From: Nocardia flavorosea NBRC 108225
GTDB lineage: Bacteria > Actinomycetota > Actinomycetes > Mycobacteriales > Mycobacteriaceae
Direction of reading: 5' to 3'
Assembly (NCBI RefSeq): GCF_001613385.1
Contig: NZ_BDCG01000004.1
Location: forward strand, 186,001-250,000
DNA length: 64,000 nucleotides
The notes below the pieces were generated by a model. It ran no database searches. It was not told the origin of the DNA and saw nothing but the letters and a program-made list of their open reading frames with translations. Made by a program: the position numbers and the translations under genes. Position 1 is the stretch's first letter; each line of letters begins with the position of its first letter. Below are positions 7,986 through 16,398 of the stretch, one piece after another.

Positions 7986-8000
7986 CTTAGTAGTATTAAG
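7986..8000. promoter_or_regulatory. imperfect palindrome in divergent promoter (candidate TetR operator)
   Basis: CTTAGTAGTATTAAG has six of seven arm positions complementary around a central base. It lies in the AT-rich 84-bp gap between the monooxygenase operon and the divergent TetR gene at 8048. The location suits autoregulation plus repression of the operon; this is inferred only. Confidence 0.45.
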
Positions 8001-8047
8001 CATCCATAGAGTGTGTAATATGTCAAGGGTGAAAGGAGGCCGGGAGT

Positions 8048-8773
8048 ATGACGGTGCCCGCCGGTGGCCGGAAGGCCAGGCTGCGAGCCGCAACCCTGCA
8101 TGAAATCCACCAGACCGCACGGGATCTACTGGTCGAACAGGGGTCCGGTGCGGTAACGATCAACGGGGTGGCCAGGCGTATGGGAATGAGCGGCCCTGCG
8201 CTGTACCACTACTACAGCGGTCACGAGGAGCTCGTCGGCGCGGTGACCGCTACTTTCTTCGACGAACTGGCGGCCGAAATGGCTGATGCCCGCGACGCGG
8301 CCGGTGATCGCACCGTGGGTGCGCGAATTCTGGCGGTATGCCGAGCAATGCGTTTCTGGGCGGTTGCCCATCCGGCGGAATTCGGCTGGATCTTCGCCGG
8401 CCCGGTCGGCGCGCGCCAGCGGCGGCCGGAGTCGGTCCGGCATCAGGCCGCCGTGCGGTTCGAACGGGTCCTACTGGATCTGACGGTCGAGCTATGGGAA
8501 AAACAGCCGTTTCCGGTACCCACCGAACTTCCCGGCTCGCTGCGCGGGCAACTCCGTGAATACTGCGCCACCATCGACAACCGGCTGCCACCCGAGGCAG
8601 CTCATGTGTTCCTGTCCTGCTGGATCCGTCTCTACGGTCTGCTGTGCATGGAGGTGCTGCGCCAATTGGACTTCGCGTACAGCGACCTCGAACCCGTATA
8701 CGAAGAATGCCTGCGCGACCTGTCCGGACTGCTCGGCTTCGCGTACTCCGGTCCGCCGCCGGACACGCGATAG
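8048..8773 (+). CDS. TetR-family regulator with WHG-type C-terminal domain
   Basis: A 241-residue protein with an N-terminal TetR helix-turn-helix (TARDLLVEQGSGAVTINGVARRMGMSGPALYHYYSG, residues ~22-57). The long C-terminal domain contains HPAEFGWIFAGPVG and the CWIRLYGLLCMEVLRQLDF helix, the pattern of the TetR_C_33/WHG-type domains common in actinobacteria. An AAAGGAGG ribosome site sits 11 bp before the ATG. It is divergent from the small protein/monooxygenase operon with a 15-bp palindrome between, so it is the probable local repressor. Confidence 0.85.
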   Translation: MTVPAGGRKARLRAATLHEIHQTARDLLVEQGSGAVTINGVARRMGMSGPALYHYYSGHEELVGAVTATFFDELAAEMADARDAAGDRTVGARILAVCRAMRFWAVAHPAEFGWIFAGPVGARQRRPESVRHQAAVRFERVLLDLTVELWEKQPFPVPTELPGSLRGQLREYCATIDNRLPPEAAHVFLSCWIRLYGLLCMEVLRQLDFAYSDLEPVYEECLRDLSGLLGFAYSGPPPDTR

Positions 8774-8967
8774 CCGCGCCGGCCGCGGTGACGGTGCGCC
8801 GACCGCTTGCCCGTCCGTACCGGCCGACGAGATTCCGGCGGTGTGGGGCGCCTGTGCTGTCCGGAAATCCTGCAGTCTGCTCCGAATCCGGTTTCCGGCC
8901 TGCAGACTGAGCCTGCAGCGGCGCGGGCAGCACGCCGGCGCGCACTGGCGAACGGGAGGAAGCGCGA

Positions 8968-10326
8968 ATGTCCGAAACCACTACCGTGGACCCGGCCGGG
9001 TCCGGCGAACCGGCATCCTCGCGGGCGTCGACCCGCCGCGCCGTCTGGAACACCCTGCGCGGATCGTCCGGCAACCTCGTCGAGTGGTACGACGTCTACG
9101 TCTACACGGTGTTCGCCTCGTACTTCGAAAGTCATTTCTTCGATTCGGCGGATAAGAACTCCACCGTCTACGTGTACGCGATCTTCGCCGTCACCTTCCT
9201 CATGCGGCCGGTGGGGTCGTGGTTCTTCGGCCGCTACGCCGACCGGTACGGCCGGCGCGCGGCACTCACCTTCAGCGTTTCGCTCATGGCGGCGTGTTCG
9301 CTGGTGATCGCGCTGGTGCCGGGGCGGGAGGTGATCGGTGTGGGTGCCGCCGTGATCCTGATCCTGTGCCGGCTTGTGCAAGGATTCGCGACCGGCGGTG
9401 AGTACGGCACCTCGGCGACCTACATGTCCGAGGCCGCCACTCGGGAACGCCGCGGTTTCTTCTCCTCCTTCCAGTACGTGACCCTCGTCGGTGGTCATGT
9501 GCTCGCCCAGCTGACCCTGCTGGTGCTGCAACTGTTCATGGACAAGCAGGAGATCTCCGATTACGGCTGGCGTATTGCGTTCTTCATCGGCGGTATCGCC
9601 GCGGTGGTGGTGTTCTGGCTGCGTCGCAGTATGGACGAATCGCTCAGTACCGAGCAGCTCGAAGCCGTACAGCGGGGTGAGGATTCGGAATCGGGATCGC
9701 TGCGGGAGCTGGTCGGCAACCATTGGCGTCCGTTGGTGCTGTGCTTCCTGGTGACCATGGGTGGCACCCTCGCCTTCTACGTCTACAGCGTGAACGCCCC
9801 CGCCATGATCAAGACCGCGTTCGGGGACCGGGGTATGACGGCCACCTGGATCAACCTGACGGGGTTGATCTTCCTCATGCTCTTGCAGCCGGTCGGCGGG
9901 ATGATCAGCGATAAGGTCGGCCGCAAACCCGTGCTGGTGTTCTTCGGCGCCGGCGGTGTCGCCTACACCTGGTTCCTCATCACCTACCTCCAGGACGCGA
10001 CCTCGATCGCGGCGACCGTGCTGGTGACCGGTATCGGCTACATCATCCTCACCGGTTACACCTCCATCAATGCCATCGTCAAAGCCGAACTGTTCCCGTC
10101 GCATATCCGGGCCTTGGGCGTGGGTGTCGGGTACGCGCTGGCGAATTCGGCGTTCGGTGGTACCGCGCCGATGATCTACCAGGCCGCGAAGAACGGAGGC
10201 CACGTGACCCTGTTCATCGTGTACGTGACCGTCGTCGTCTTCGCATCGCTGCTCGTGTATCTCTTCGCCTTGAAGAACAAGAGTGAGACGGCGCTCGACC
10301 GAGAACAGGGCAGCGCCTTCCGGTAG
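8968..10326 (+). CDS. MFS transporter, metabolite:H+ symporter (MHS) family
   Basis: A 452-residue, 12-TM secondary transporter. It has the family opening GSSGNLVEWYDVYVYT, the MFS motif A region GRYADRYGRRAAL between TM2 and TM3, RLVQGFATGGEYGTSATYMSE in TM4-5, and a second motif A copy ISDKVGRKPVLV at mid-protein. These fit KgtP/ProP-like symporters that import dicarboxylates, compatible solutes or aromatic acids with protons. Its position near the FAD monooxygenase suggests, but does not show, uptake of an aromatic substrate. The start ATG at 8968 follows GGAGGAAGCG. A hairpin at 10350-10391 ends the unit. Confidence 0.9.
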   Translation: MSETTTVDPAGSGEPASSRASTRRAVWNTLRGSSGNLVEWYDVYVYTVFASYFESHFFDSADKNSTVYVYAIFAVTFLMRPVGSWFFGRYADRYGRRAALTFSVSLMAACSLVIALVPGREVIGVGAAVILILCRLVQGFATGGEYGTSATYMSEAATRERRGFFSSFQYVTLVGGHVLAQLTLLVLQLFMDKQEISDYGWRIAFFIGGIAAVVVFWLRRSMDESLSTEQLEAVQRGEDSESGSLRELVGNHWRPLVLCFLVTMGGTLAFYVYSVNAPAMIKTAFGDRGMTATWINLTGLIFLMLLQPVGGMISDKVGRKPVLVFFGAGGVAYTWFLITYLQDATSIAATVLVTGIGYIILTGYTSINAIVKAELFPSHIRALGVGVGYALANSAFGGTAPMIYQAAKNGGHVTLFIVYVTVVVFASLLVYLFALKNKSETALDREQGSAFR

Positions 10327-10349
10327 CCCAGCGGGCGCTGCGCCACCGA

Positions 10350-10391
10350 AACCGCCACCCGGGCCCCCACAAGAGGTCTCGGGTGGCGGTT
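10350..10391. terminator. convergent-gene hairpin terminator
   Basis: A perfect 12-bp stem (10350-10361 with 10380-10391) lies between the end of the MHS permease and the end of the leftward TetR gene (stop at 10400). The T-run is weak, but the position fits a shared bidirectional terminator. Confidence 0.6.
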
Positions 10392-10399
10392 CTGTTGTG

Positions 10400-10981
10400 T
10401 CAGAGAGGCATACCGTCCTCCAGGAACTGCAGTGCCTCGTTGACCACGACGTAGATGTCCTCGTCGTTGTCGACCGCACGCAGATAGGCCATCACTGCCA
10501 CACCCGCGACGGCACCTGTCCAGTACCGGACCAGCGGATCATCGGGCCGGCGGCCGACGCGTTGAGCGAAAGCCTCGATGAACGGCGGCAGATCCGTCTC
10601 GATCTTCGTGACCACGGCCGCGCGGAGCTCCGGCACGGTGGCGATGAGTTTCATCCGGATGGTTTCCAGTGCGGCCATATCGATGTCCGTGCTGTTCAGG
10701 ACACCGAGAATGGCGTTACGTGCGGCCTGTATCGGCGAGAGGCCGGCGGGCTCGGCGAGAAACTTCTCGAGGAAGATGGGGTCCACGCGGTCGAACAACA
10801 CCGTATCGGGTTTGGTGGGGAAGTAGCGGAACAGCGTGCTCGGTGAGACCTCCGCTGCCGCCGCCACTTCCTCCAGCGTGGTGTTCGCGTACCCCTGCTC
10901 CCGGTAGAGGCGCAATGCGTGATCCTGGATGGCTTCGCGCGTGCGCTTCTTCTTCAGTTCTCGCAGGCCACCGGTACTCAT
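10400..10981 (-). CDS. TetR-family regulator co-transcribed with MMPL exporter
   Basis: A 193-residue regulator. Helix-turn-helix: ALRLYREQGYANTTLEEVAAAAEVSPSTLFRYFPTK (residues ~22-57), the AcrR-like form with FRYF. The ATG at 10981 lies 4 bp after the stop of the MMPL gene, so the two form one operon with the regulator last, a layout that gives negative feedback on the exporter. A longer upstream frame exists but runs antisense-like through the MMPL end and lacks family similarity. A likely operator is the inverted repeat in front of the MMPL gene. Confidence 0.87.
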   Translation of the reverse strand: MSTGGLRELKKKRTREAIQDHALRLYREQGYANTTLEEVAAAAEVSPSTLFRYFPTKPDTVLFDRVDPIFLEKFLAEPAGLSPIQAARNAILGVLNSTDIDMAALETIRMKLIATVPELRAAVVTKIETDLPPFIEAFAQRVGRRPDDPLVRYWTGAVAGVAVMAYLRAVDNDEDIYVVVNEALQFLEDGMPL

Positions 10982-10985
10982 AGGA

Positions 10986-13205
10986 TCATTTTGCCGAACC
11001 CTCGACCGGCCGGCCAAACGAATGGGCGAGTTCCTCGGTGGTATCCGGCTCGGGTCCGCCGCCGAGATTGCGGCCCTCGACGTCCAGGTCCGGCAGGATC
11101 CGGTCCAGCCATTTCGGCAGCCACCACGCCTTGTCTCCGACCAGCGCGAGAACCGCCGGGACAATGGTCATCCGCACCACGAAGGCATCCACGGCGACCG
11201 CGGCCGCCAGAGCTACACCGATCTGCACGATATCGCTCGCATCCCCGGAGGCGAAACCGGCGAATACGCTCACCATGATGATCGCGGCCGCGGAGACCAC
11301 CCGCGCACCGTGTCCGAAACCGGCCCGGACCGACGTGGTCGGTGAGGCGCCGTGCACGTACTCCTCCCGCATCCGGGTCACCAGGAACACCTCGTAATCC
11401 ATGGCGAGCCCGAACACCACACCGATGATGAAGATCGGAAGCATGCTCACCACGACATCGGTGGTGTGGATACCCAGCCATTCCAGCCAACCCCACTGGA
11501 ATACGGCCACCATGACGCCGAAGGTCGCGCCCAGACTGAGCAGGAAACCCACTGTCGCCTTGAGGGGGACGACGACGGAGCGGAATACGGTCATCAGCAG
11601 TACGAACGACAGGCCGATGACCACCAGGAGGTAGGTCAACAGTGCATCGGCCATCCGGTCGCTGAAATCGATGATGATGGCCGCGGTTCCGGTGACGGCG
11701 ATCCGGGCACCGAACTCCTCCACGGTATCTGTGACGCTGCCGCGCAGCAGTTGCACCAGCTGCTCGGTTTCCTCGCTGTCCGGCCCGCCCCGCGGGACGA
11801 CGCCGATGATCGCGGTATCGCCCGCCGGGTTGAACTCCGGGGGCGCGGCCATCGTCACCCCTTCGGTCCCGGCCAATTCCGTATGGACCCGCTGTGCGGT
11901 GTCGGTGGGATGCGCCGCGCCGGCCAGGTCGACGACGACCAGCAGCGGCCCGTTGAATCCCGGACCGAAACCTTCGGAGACCGCGTCGTAGGCCTGGCGC
12001 TGAGTGGTGTGTTCCGGGTAGGTCCCCTGATCCGGCACGCCGAGGCGCAGGTCCAGTGCCGGAAGAGTCAGGATGCCGAGTCCGAGGAGCGCCACGACGA
12101 GGGTTGTCACCGGCCGCCGCGTGGTCAGCGAGGCCCAGCGCGACGCCAGGGTACGGCCCGTTGTGGCTTCGGTAGTAGCGTCGGCGGACTGTTCTCGCCG
12201 CCCGCGCCGCAGGACCCGGCGCCCGGCGAATCCGAGGAGCGCCGGCAGCAGGGTGATCGCCACCAGCACGGCGACGGCCACGGTCACCGCCGCGGCGAGA
12301 CCCATTTCGGTGAGCAGCCCGATACCGACCACGCTCAGTCCGGTCAGCGCGATCACCACGGTCGTACCGGCGAAGAACACCGCGGATCCCGCCGTGGCCA
12401 CCGCCCGGCCGATGGCGTCCTCCGGGTCGGGATTCCGGGACAGTTCGTGGGTGTAGCGCGAGACGATGAACAACGCGTAGTCGATACCCACGGCCAATCC
12501 GAGCATGAGCGCCAGGATCGGAGTGGTGACACCGAGATCCAGGAACGCCGTTGCTGTCAGAATGCCCAGGAGGCCGACCATGACGCCGGTGACCCCGGCG
12601 ATCAACGACATGCCCGCGGCAGCCAGCGATCCGAGGGTTATCACCAGCACAACGGCGGCCACGAGCAGTCCGAGGAGCTCTTTGCTCACATCCGGCATCA
12701 GCTCCATCACGTCGCCGCCCACCGCCGTGCGCAGATCGGCGGAACTGCTCCGTTCGACCAGTTCCATCAGTTCCTGACGGCTCGAATCACGCACGGTCTC
12801 GAAGGAGACCGCGTAGGTCACCTCGGCGACCGCGATCCGCTGGTCCGCCGAGATCAGCCCGTTCTGAAAGGGGCTGGTTACAGCGGCGACCTCTGGTGCC
12901 CCGGCTGCCGCCCGGACCACCTCGTCGATTTTCTGCCGTTGGGCGAGATCGGTCACCGAGCCGTTCTCGGCGATGAACACGATCTGGGCCGACCCGCCGT
13001 CGAGCGGAAGATCGGCGAACCGTTCCTCGAGCAGATCGAAAGCTTCCTGGGATTGCGTACCCGGCAGGTTGAAGGTCGTCGCGGAGGGCGCGGCCAGAGT
13101 CGCGGCGCCCACCCCTAGGACGGCGACGAGAAGCACCCAGGACAGGAGAACGAGTCGTCGAGCGCGAAAGCTGAACCGCCCGATCCGATAGAGCAGGGCC
13201 GACAT
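10986..13205 (-). CDS. MMPL-family RND transporter
   Basis: A 739-residue membrane exporter with the two-fold RND plan: TM1, large extracytoplasmic loop, five TM, then the same again. Key signatures are GLAVGIDYALFIVSRYTHEL in TM4 and GLAMDYEVFLVTRMREEYVHG in TM10, where the Asp-Tyr pairs relay protons. The C-terminus ends in LPDLDVEGRNL, typical of this YdfJ-like subgroup. Family members move lipids or drugs across the inner membrane. The start ATG at 13205 begins MSALLYRIGRFSFRARR, as in relatives. It is the first gene of a two-gene operon with TetR at 10400. Confidence 0.92.
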   Translation of the reverse strand: MSALLYRIGRFSFRARRLVLLSWVLLVAVLGVGAATLAAPSATTFNLPGTQSQEAFDLLEERFADLPLDGGSAQIVFIAENGSVTDLAQRQKIDEVVRAAAGAPEVAAVTSPFQNGLISADQRIAVAEVTYAVSFETVRDSSRQELMELVERSSSADLRTAVGGDVMELMPDVSKELLGLLVAAVVLVITLGSLAAAGMSLIAGVTGVMVGLLGILTATAFLDLGVTTPILALMLGLAVGIDYALFIVSRYTHELSRNPDPEDAIGRAVATAGSAVFFAGTTVVIALTGLSVVGIGLLTEMGLAAAVTVAVAVLVAITLLPALLGFAGRRVLRRGRREQSADATTEATTGRTLASRWASLTTRRPVTTLVVALLGLGILTLPALDLRLGVPDQGTYPEHTTQRQAYDAVSEGFGPGFNGPLLVVVDLAGAAHPTDTAQRVHTELAGTEGVTMAAPPEFNPAGDTAIIGVVPRGGPDSEETEQLVQLLRGSVTDTVEEFGARIAVTGTAAIIIDFSDRMADALLTYLLVVIGLSFVLLMTVFRSVVVPLKATVGFLLSLGATFGVMVAVFQWGWLEWLGIHTTDVVVSMLPIFIIGVVFGLAMDYEVFLVTRMREEYVHGASPTTSVRAGFGHGARVVSAAAIIMVSVFAGFASGDASDIVQIGVALAAAVAVDAFVVRMTIVPAVLALVGDKAWWLPKWLDRILPDLDVEGRNLGGGPEPDTTEELAHSFGRPVEGSAK

Positions 13206-13222
13206 GACAGCCTCTCTTTTTT

Positions 13223-13252
13223 GGAAGTCACTGTTTTTTGAGAGTAACTTCC
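13223..13252. promoter_or_regulatory. inverted repeat upstream of MMPL (candidate TetR operator)
   Basis: GGAAGT (13223-13228) and ACTTCC (13247-13252) face each other across an 18-bp T-rich spacer, 18 bp before the MMPL start. The arms are perfect but short and widely spaced; binding by the TetR protein at 10400 is a guess from position. Confidence 0.35.
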
Positions 13253-13560
13253 ATTTTGTGGACGGGCAAGGTCTCGGCTACGTCTGTCCGGCCCGGCTCC
13301 GCCACCCGGGCCGCTGAACGAACTGACCGCTCCGGCCGACGACCGCAGGCGATTTGCGGACGAGGTGCGGAGCTGACGTGTTCGGGGTCGGTCTCCGAAG
13401 TCGAGGACTTGCTCGACGACATCGCGGACACGGCGCCGAACGCCACTGTTTTAGAGGTCGCCCGATTCGGTTGGTTCCCCAGGATGTAGTGGCGTGTCAG
13501 GCAACGAGGCCCGGCCGCGGTATGGAGCCTGCGTCCATGTGAAATATGGCGAAACGAGAT
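13253..13560. other. gene-free stretch left of the element
   Basis: About 300 bp with several short open frames on both strands but no recognisable protein, ribosome site or RNA structure. It separates the MMPL promoter from the ancestral tRNA-Arg terminator region. Confidence 0.4.
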
Positions 13561-13590
13561 CCGGCCCACGCCTTTATGGGCATGGGCCGG
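13561..13590 (-). terminator. hairpin left of the att repeat (ancestral tRNA-Arg terminator)
   Basis: CCGGCCCA (13561-13568) pairs with TGGGCCGG (13583-13590). It lies 12 bp beyond the left att repeat, on the side that was downstream of the tRNA-Arg gene before the element entered, so it is likely the tRNA's original terminator, now 9.7 kb away from it. Confidence 0.5.
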
Positions 13591-13602
13591 TCATCGAGTG
13601 GA

Positions 13603-13641
13603 GTGCGCCCGAAGGGATTCGAACCCCTAACCTTCTGATCC
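13603..13641 (-). repeat. attachment site (left), 39-bp copy of the tRNA-Arg 3' part
   Basis: The 39 bases are identical to 23336-23374 in the same orientation. On the minus strand they spell the 3' side of the anticodon stem, variable loop, T-arm and acceptor end of tRNA-Arg(ACG). Identity stops at both sides (A/T before, A/G after). This is the left end of the integrated element. Confidence 0.93.
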
Positions 13642-13752
13642 ATTCGCGCGTACATGACTGTCCGCCCGCGTCCATCGCTGGCGTTGTGTGGCAACAGATT
13701 TGGGCACCGGTCACCGTTTTCGGGTCCGCTTCCGTTCGGGCTTGTCCGCGGA

Positions 13753-13776
13753 CGTTTGTACGGGAAAAGTAGGGGA
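13753..13776 (+). repeat. 24-bp subterminal repeat, left copy (candidate integrase arm site)
   Basis: CGTTTGTACGGGAAAAGTA begins a 24-bp block that recurs with two mismatches at 23244-23267 near the other end, in the same orientation. It lies ~110 bp inside the left att core. Tyrosine integrases of this class bind short arm-type repeats flanking the core, so this is a good candidate. Confidence 0.55.
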
Positions 13777-14028
13777 TCATCGAGTCGTGCCCCCGTCCAT
13801 GGCCCTGGTGGGTGGTGGTCTGCGCATAGGTGGGGCTGGCTACCCGCCTGCCCCGATAGGGCCTGCCCTTCTCGCGTAGAGGCTCCGCGGTCAAGAGTGG
13901 CGATAGCCATCACGTAGTGACGCCGTAGGCGCTCTTGACGGTGGAGGGACGCGGGAACACAATGCAGGCCACCACCCAGCAGGGCCACGCGGCCGAAGGT
14001 CGCGCAGATGCTTTGGCGATGAGCGAAG
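13777..14028. other. gene-free left end of the element
   Basis: About 250 bp between the subterminal repeat and the DUF2510 gene with no convincing coding frame. Probably recombination or regulatory DNA. Confidence 0.35.
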
Positions 14029-14250
14029 TCAGCGCTGTTGGACTTGATCAGTCCACTGATACCCATCGAACCAGCGCAGCTGCGCGGGATTCAGGTTATC
14101 GGGGTACCAGCCTGGTTGGACCGCGGTCGGTGGTTGCGGTTGACGAGGCCGACCTGACCTTGTCACCCGCACAACGACTACTACGGCCACAGCCAGGCTC
14201 AAGAAAGCAACGAACAGGATGACGAAGTGCCAGATACTGAATGTGCCCAT
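14029..14250 (-). CDS. DUF2510 domain small membrane protein
   Basis: A 73-residue protein. An N-terminal membrane helix (WHFVILFVAFLSLAVAVVVVV, residues 7-27) is followed by a linker (GRPRQPQPPTAVQP). A C-terminal DUF2510 motif GWYPDNLNPAQLRWFDGYQWT holds the conserved GWYPD, RWFDG and WT elements. DUF2510 is a short actinobacterial domain found at membrane-protein ends; its role is not established. The ATG at 14250 has an AAAGGATG ribosome site 8 bp upstream. It is element cargo, transcribed away from the conjugation genes. Confidence 0.8.
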   Translation of the reverse strand: MGTFSIWHFVILFVAFLSLAVAVVVVVRVTRSGRPRQPQPPTAVQPGWYPDNLNPAQLRWFDGYQWTDQVQQR

Positions 14251-14616
14251 GGGTCGTCATCCTTTCACCCGGCTTGGCACCTCGGCGAGATCAGTCATCG
14301 GTTCCAAGGACCGGACCACAGCCGGTTGACCGGGCAGAGTGCCGGCCGATTCGTGTGCGACTGCGGGAGGTAAGTCGGGTACGGCTCTCGTCGTGCCCAC
14401 ACTTCTCGGTTATCGAATATCAGCCATCTCGGGTCGGGCGTTGACGGTGCAGCGTGCGGCCGACGCACCGCCGCGCCCGGTGCCCGCCAGCGCAGCCAGG
14501 GCGCCGGTTGCGTGGCGTAGTGCGGCGGCGGCGCGCAGCGCCGTCGCCCTTGATCCTGTATGGCGAAATTCGGCAACCACTCGCGGAACGTGATGTGTGC
14601 CGGAAGAATCGAGAGC
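14251..14616. other. intergenic region before the element methyltransferase
   Basis: A 366-bp divergent gap. The short open frames here lack family features. It must carry the promoters of the DUF2510 gene and of the methyltransferase, but no clear -35/-10 pair stands out. Confidence 0.35.
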
Positions 14617-15450
14617 ATGACTGGTCTCGTGCTGACGCCTGAACGTCGAACCGAACTGGCCGCGTTGCTCGACGATGGGCCACGGTTGACGGCGGAGTAT
14701 CCGAAGGTCGCCGAGTACCTGGATACGGCTCCTATGCTCTCGGGCACCGGTAATCCGGAGGCGGATGCGGCGTTCGACCTGCGGTTCGTGCATTACATGA
14801 CCGGCGGTTCGACAGAGTTCGGCAATCCGTACTGGGAGATCGTCGGCCCAGCTGTCAGCGCTCACGGGGACCGGAGGGCGGCCAACGGCGGAAGCGCCAA
14901 TGGCAGTGTGCGGCTGGGGTTCGTGCAGACCATCTTGCAGGCTGCGTACGCGTACGCGATTCCCTCCCCGGAGACCCTGGATTGGGTAAGGACGTTCAGT
15001 GGTGGGCGCACGGTGGTCGAGTTGGGTGCTGGTCGTGGGTACTGGGCGCGACTACTGGCAGAGAAGGGTGTGCCGGTGAAGGCGTTCGATTCCGAGCCGC
15101 CGGACACCAGTGCAAACCCGTCCTTCCCGGATACGCCGGGCCAGCCTGCGGTCTGGTTCCCGGTGGGGGGTCTAGATGAATTCGACGCCGAACTGGATGC
15201 GGATTCGGTGTTGTTCCTGTGCTGGCCGCCCGGCTGGGGCAACACGATGGCTTCTGAAGCTCTGGAGCTGTTCGAGTCGCGCGGTGGCCGGCGGTTGGTG
15301 TTCATGGGCGAACCCAAGGGGGGCAAGACCGGTGACGATGCGTTCTTCGATCGGCTGGCGTCGGACTGGTCGATGGAGAGTGTCGACGACCAGTACGTGT
15401 CCTGGTGGAACCTCGCCGACGTCGCGCAAGGCTGGGTTCGGCAACCGTAG
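14617..15450 (+). CDS. SAM-dependent methyltransferase-like protein (element cargo)
   Basis: A 277-residue protein with a class I methyltransferase core in the middle: motif I VVELGAGRGYWARLL, then VPVKAFDSEP (motif II acidic residue), and VLFLCWPPGWGN where a motif IV strand is expected, followed by LELFESRGGRRLVFMGEP. The LCWPP...GE pattern recalls a family seen scattered in bacteria and lower eukaryotes, with no established substrate (from memory). The N-terminal ~120 residues are helical and unassigned. I chose ATG 14617 because family-like sequence begins there; ATG codons at 14593 and 14560 are alternatives. It ends at the hairpin 15464-15493. Confidence 0.72.
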   Translation: MTGLVLTPERRTELAALLDDGPRLTAEYPKVAEYLDTAPMLSGTGNPEADAAFDLRFVHYMTGGSTEFGNPYWEIVGPAVSAHGDRRAANGGSANGSVRLGFVQTILQAAYAYAIPSPETLDWVRTFSGGRTVVELGAGRGYWARLLAEKGVPVKAFDSEPPDTSANPSFPDTPGQPAVWFPVGGLDEFDAELDADSVLFLCWPPGWGNTMASEALELFESRGGRRLVFMGEPKGGKTGDDAFFDRLASDWSMESVDDQYVSWWNLADVAQGWVRQP

Positions 15451-15463
15451 CTCCATACGAAAC

Positions 15464-15493
15464 ATGGCCCGGTCCGCGATGGGACCGGGCCAT
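15464..15493. terminator. bidirectional hairpin terminator
   Basis: A perfect 12-bp stem (15464-15475 with 15482-15493) with a six-base loop is followed on the plus strand by ATTTGTT. It sits between the converging methyltransferase and GntR genes. Confidence 0.75.
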
Positions 15494-15508
15494 ATTTGTT
15501 GCGGTGGG

Positions 15509-16189
15509 TCAGGGTTGCGGCTCGAGGTTCATGCGGAACACGAAGGAGTCGTAGCGGTCCTTCGGATAGGACACGTCGGAGATCATCAGTACTTGTCCAT
15601 CGTTCTTGAGGAACCGCTGCTGGACGTTCTTCACCAGTTCTCCGGATGCGACTTCGAGCCAGACTGCATGTGCGGGTGAGGGCGGCCGATCGGCCAATAT
15701 TTCCTCCAGCTGCTCGGCTTCGGCGATGTTCGTACCGGGAAGCTGGTAGCTGTCGGAGATGGAGGTCGGTTTCCCGTACTCGGAAGCCGCTACGGTGATG
15801 TGCTCGATGTCGTCACCGGGACCGATGCCGAAGGTTTCGGCGAGTTCGGCATCCGCCTGCACGATCGTCGACTCGCGCTCGATGCGGACCTCGTCGTCTC
15901 CGCCGGCCGCTTCGTTCCCGAAGGTCACCTCGGGGTCCTCCATCTGCCGTTCGGGTGAGATCCGCACCAATGTCGGTCGGGCCGCGACGAATAAGCCGCG
16001 GCGTTCGATCGTGTAGACCAGGCCCTGGCTCAGGAGTAGGTCCCTGACCCCGCGGATGACGATCTCGGAGACGTTGTGCCGCTTCGCCAGCTCCGCGTAA
16101 CTCGGTAGTTGCGTCCGGGCGGGTAGAGCACCGCTGCGGATGTCGCGCGCGATCTCTCCTGCGATCCGGACGTACGCAGGCTCAGTCAT
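15509..16189 (-). CDS. GntR-family regulator of the element (KorSA-like, HTH + UTRA)
   Basis: A 226-residue protein. The winged helix at residues ~5-70 (YVRIAGEIARDIRSGALPARTQLPSYAELAKRHNVSE) is followed by a UTRA-type ligand domain (~80-225). In the pSAM2 group a GntR protein (KorSA) represses the pra activator gene and so keeps the element integrated (known). Here the gene is divergent from a Pra-like gene, and six copies of a near-palindromic 12-mer fill the gap, the expected operator arrangement. The effector bound by the UTRA domain is unknown. Confidence 0.87.
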   Translation of the reverse strand: MTEPAYVRIAGEIARDIRSGALPARTQLPSYAELAKRHNVSEIVIRGVRDLLLSQGLVYTIERRGLFVAARPTLVRISPERQMEDPEVTFGNEAAGGDDEVRIERESTIVQADAELAETFGIGPGDDIEHITVAASEYGKPTSISDSYQLPGTNIAEAEQLEEILADRPPSPAHAVWLEVASGELVKNVQQRFLKNDGQVLMISDVSYPKDRYDSFVFRMNLEPQP

Positions 16190-16219
16190 GGATTACCCCT
16201 TCGCTCGTATCGGCTGTTC

Positions 16220-16356
16220 TGTCGATACGCAACTGCGTATACACACGCCCAGACTACGCGCCTTTGCGACGTCCCCCGTAAACCCCCCTTGCTACTGCGT
16301 ATACGCAAAACCCTTGTGTGTATACGCAACTACGTATACGTTGTTGTGTATGCGCA
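16220..16356. promoter_or_regulatory. array of six 12-bp operators (consensus TGYGTATACGCA)
   Basis: Copies start at 16220, 16234, 16296, 16317, 16331 and 16345. The one at 16296-16307 is a perfect palindrome TGCGTATACGCA; the others differ by one to three bases. Three neighbouring pairs have a 14-bp period. The array fills the 209-bp gap between the GntR gene and the Pra-like gene, so it almost certainly is the control switch of the element. Binding by the GntR protein is inferred. Confidence 0.75.
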
Positions 16357-16398
16357 GTGAAAGCGCACTTCAAACACTACGAAGCAAGGGGCCCTGAA

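Noticed and set aside
8632..10479. 615-codon open frame on the minus strand
   Set aside because: Antisense to the MHS permease, which has complete family motifs; the long frame is a codon-bias artefact.
11352..13118. 588-codon open frame on the plus strand
   Set aside because: Exactly antisense to the MMPL exporter; composition is the His/Gln/Arg/Gly-rich pattern of a GC-rich shadow frame and shows no family motif.
13497..14066. 189-codon frame across the left att site
   Set aside because: Reads through the tRNA remnant and its translation resembles nothing; no ribosome site.
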